A stretch of DNA of 6,029 nt, from contig JAKAIJ010000164.1 of the NCBI GenBank assembly GCA_021814355.1, forward strand, positions 1 to 6,029, written 5' to 3'. The notes beneath the pieces were generated by a model that saw nothing but the letters and a program-made list of their open reading frames with translations, did not search any database and was not told the origin of the DNA. Source of the DNA: Acidobacteriota bacterium (lineage in GTDB: Bacteria; Acidobacteriota; UBA4820; DSQY01). Of this stretch, positions 4,637-6,029 are shown piece after piece. Position 1 is the first letter of the stretch, and each line of letters starts with the position of its first letter. The translations under genes were made by a program, and so were the position numbers.

Positions 4637-6029
4637 ATGGAGGTGATCCGTCTCGAGGACCGCAGGCCGTGGCTCCGCCGCGCGGGGGCGGTGCTCCTTC
4701 TGTGCGTCCTGGCGGGGGCGGCGGCGGCGGCCTTCCTCGCCCAGGCGCGGCAGCGGCGCGAGGTGACCCGGCGGGCGCAGGAGAACCTGGCCTCCATCAC
4801 CCACCTTACCGCCACGCGGCTGAACGGGTGGCTCTATTCCAAGGCCATGATTTCCCGGGAGATTCTCGAGGATGGGGCGCGGGCGGGCTCCCTGCGGCTG
4901 GCCCTGGCCCGGGGCGAGGGCGACGCGCGCCAGCGCGAACTGCTGGGGGCCTTCGCTCGGGGGGCGGGCTTCGCGGCGGCGGGGGTGGCGGACCGGACGG
5001 GACGGTGGCTTCCTCAAAGCGGCGTGGGCGACCCCACCCTCCTCTGCCCGGCCCCCTGCCTGGACACGAGATTTACGCCGGCCTGCTCGCCCCACCGGGG
5101 AATGGACGGGCGGAGCCGGATGGAGTTTCCCGTCCCGCTGGCGGACGGCAAGGGCCATACCGACGGGTACATAGTCTTCGTGGAGGTCCTTCCGAAGCCC
5201 CTGCTATACACCTTGGGCGCTTACCGTTCCTACTCCTCGGGCTTCCACCTCGAAATCGTGGAACGCGAGAACGGCGACGTCCGAGTGGTCTGGGCCTCCG
5301 ACCCCCTCCTCCGCCCCGGCACCGGCTCCGTTTACCTCCTCTCCAGCTTCCTCCCCGCCCAGGAGGCGCTCGACGGCGCGGCTGGCCCCGGTGAAGGGCC
5401 CCACGTGGACTCCCTCCCCTACCTCTACGCCACCTCCTATGTGCCCCGCACCCGGTGGGGCGTGGTGGCCACCGTCCCCCGGGAGGAGGTGCTGGCCCCC
5501 GTCCGCACCACCGGGTACCTGGCCTGGGGCTTCACCCTGTTGCTCATCGCGGCGGGCGGCGGCCTTCTGGCCCGGCTCTGGAGCCGGGGCTACCGGGAGA
5601 CCCTCGCCCGGAGCCACTCGCTGCTCGCGGCCCTGGTAAAGCGCCTCCTGAGGGCCCAGGAGGAGGAGCGCACCCACCTCTCCCACGAACTGCACGACGG
5701 CCTGGCCCAGTATCTGGCCGCGGCGCAGTTCCACCTGGCGGCGGCGCACGAGTCGCTGGGGCCCGCGGCCCCCGCCATCCACCAGGAGCTGGGGCGGGTC
5801 TCCTCCCTGCTCTCGGAGGGGGCGCAGGAGTGCCGCCGGGTCATCGCCGACCTGCGCCCGCCCGAGCTGGAGGAGTTGGACCTCGTGGGCGCGCTGGGGC
5901 GGCTCGCCCCTGTCCCGGGGCCCCAGTTCCGGCTCGAGGCGGTGGGCGCCGCGGCGCTGGCGGAGGTCTCCCCCGAGGTGAAGTGCGTCCTCTACCGCAT
6001 CGCCCAGGAGGCGGTGGCCAACGCCGTGC
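4637..6029 (+). CDS. Membrane sensor histidine kinase, NarX/DegS (HisKA_3) type, 3' truncated
   Basis: The frame is open from the ATG at 4637 to the right edge (464 residues visible); TAGGAGG at 4621-4627, 9 bases upstream, supports this start. A short basic N-terminus leads to membrane segment about 16-35, an extracytoplasmic sensor of about 255 residues, a second membrane segment about 293-315, and a cytoplasmic kinase. The sensor's size and the segment VADRTGRWL suggest a Cache-like fold (inferred). It holds three cysteines, C137-P-A-P-C141 and C150. The dimerisation/phospho-acceptor helix reads RAQEEERTHLSHELHDGLAQ (339-358), with H353 in the ELHDG motif of the HPK7 class; DLRPPELEELDL follows near 411-422. 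The N-box start QEAVANAV (457-464, Asn462) is the last thing seen; the G-boxes are beyond the edge. Such kinases normally phosphorylate NarL/LuxR-type regulators, probably encoded downstream. It is divergent from the polysaccharide run, so a link is only positional. Confidence 0.95.
   Translation, partial: MEVIRLEDRRPWLRRAGAVLLLCVLAGAAAAAFLAQARQRREVTRRAQENLASITHLTATRLNGWLYSKAMISREILEDGARAGSLRLALARGEGDARQRELLGAFARGAGFAAAGVADRTGRWLPQSGVGDPTLLCPAPCLDTRFTPACSPHRGMDGRSRMEFPVPLADGKGHTDGYIVFVEVLPKPLLYTLGAYRSYSSGFHLEIVERENGDVRVVWASDPLLRPGTGSVYLLSSFLPAQEALDGAAGPGEGPHVDSLPYLYATSYVPRTRWGVVATVPREEVLAPVRTTGYLAWGFTLLLIAAGGGLLARLWSRGYRETLARSHSLLAALVKRLLRAQEEERTHLSHELHDGLAQYLAAAQFHLAAAHESLGPAAPAIHQELGRVSSLLSEGAQECRRVIADLRPPELEELDLVGALGRLAPVPGPQFRLEAVGAAALAEVSPEVKCVLYRIAQEAVANAV

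Noticed and set aside
4669..5394. A 241-codon plus-strand frame within the histidine kinase region
   Set aside because: It is out of frame with the kinase and encodes a Gly/Pro/Arg-rich peptide. The kinase frame has membrane segments, an H-box and an N-box, and a good ribosome binding site.
1..6029. CRISPR array, insertion sequence, tRNA or rRNA
   Set aside because: I found no regularly spaced repeats, transposase motifs, terminal inverted repeats with target duplications, or cloverleaf or rRNA-like sequence on either strand.

Overview
The window is GC-rich (by eye around 65-70%, with coding third positions mostly G or C). The proteins look like those of a Gram-negative, environmental bacterium. 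The polysaccharide co-polymerase is fused to its tyrosine kinase, as is usual in proteobacteria and other diderms, and two different signalling proteins lie nearby. Deltaproteobacteria/Myxococcota, Acidobacteriota or a similar soil or sediment lineage would fit, but nothing here fixes the phylum.

Layout. Positions 1-125 (minus) hold the 5' end of an unidentified gene that runs off the left edge. Positions 126-386 have no gene but contain a small palindrome and a sigma-54-like motif upstream of that partial gene. Positions 387-4147 hold four minus-strand genes read right to left: a short HNH-fold protein that has lost its key histidine (4147-3848), an 89-residue orphan protein two bases later (3845-3576), a response regulator with a receiver and a degenerate GGDEF domain (3545-2715), and a 737-residue Wzc-like polysaccharide co-polymerase with bacterial tyrosine kinase domain (2600-387). 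Positions 4148-4636 form a divergent control region: an AT-rich core around 4275-4300, two adjacent palindromes on the side of the minus-strand genes, and a long leader with several possible RNA structures on the plus side. From 4637 to the right edge (plus) runs a NarX/DegS-type membrane histidine kinase, cut off just inside its ATPase domain.

How the genes may work together (inference). The Wzc-like protein would drive export and chain-length control of an extracellular or capsular polysaccharide, switched by tyrosine phosphorylation of its C-terminal cluster. The response regulator just upstream could tie this to a phosphorelay. Its GGDEF domain lacks the residues for making c-di-GMP, so it probably acts by protein contact or ligand binding. 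The two small genes at the head of the run have no known role; their tight spacing suggests they are co-translated. The divergent histidine kinase belongs to the class that normally pairs with a NarL/LuxR-type regulator, which is expected beyond the right edge; it is not the obvious partner of the receiver-GGDEF protein.

The most interesting items are the enzymatically degenerate pair (HNH-like protein and GGDEF-like regulator) placed in front of a polysaccharide kinase, the orphan 89-residue gene, and the structured leader of the histidine kinase.
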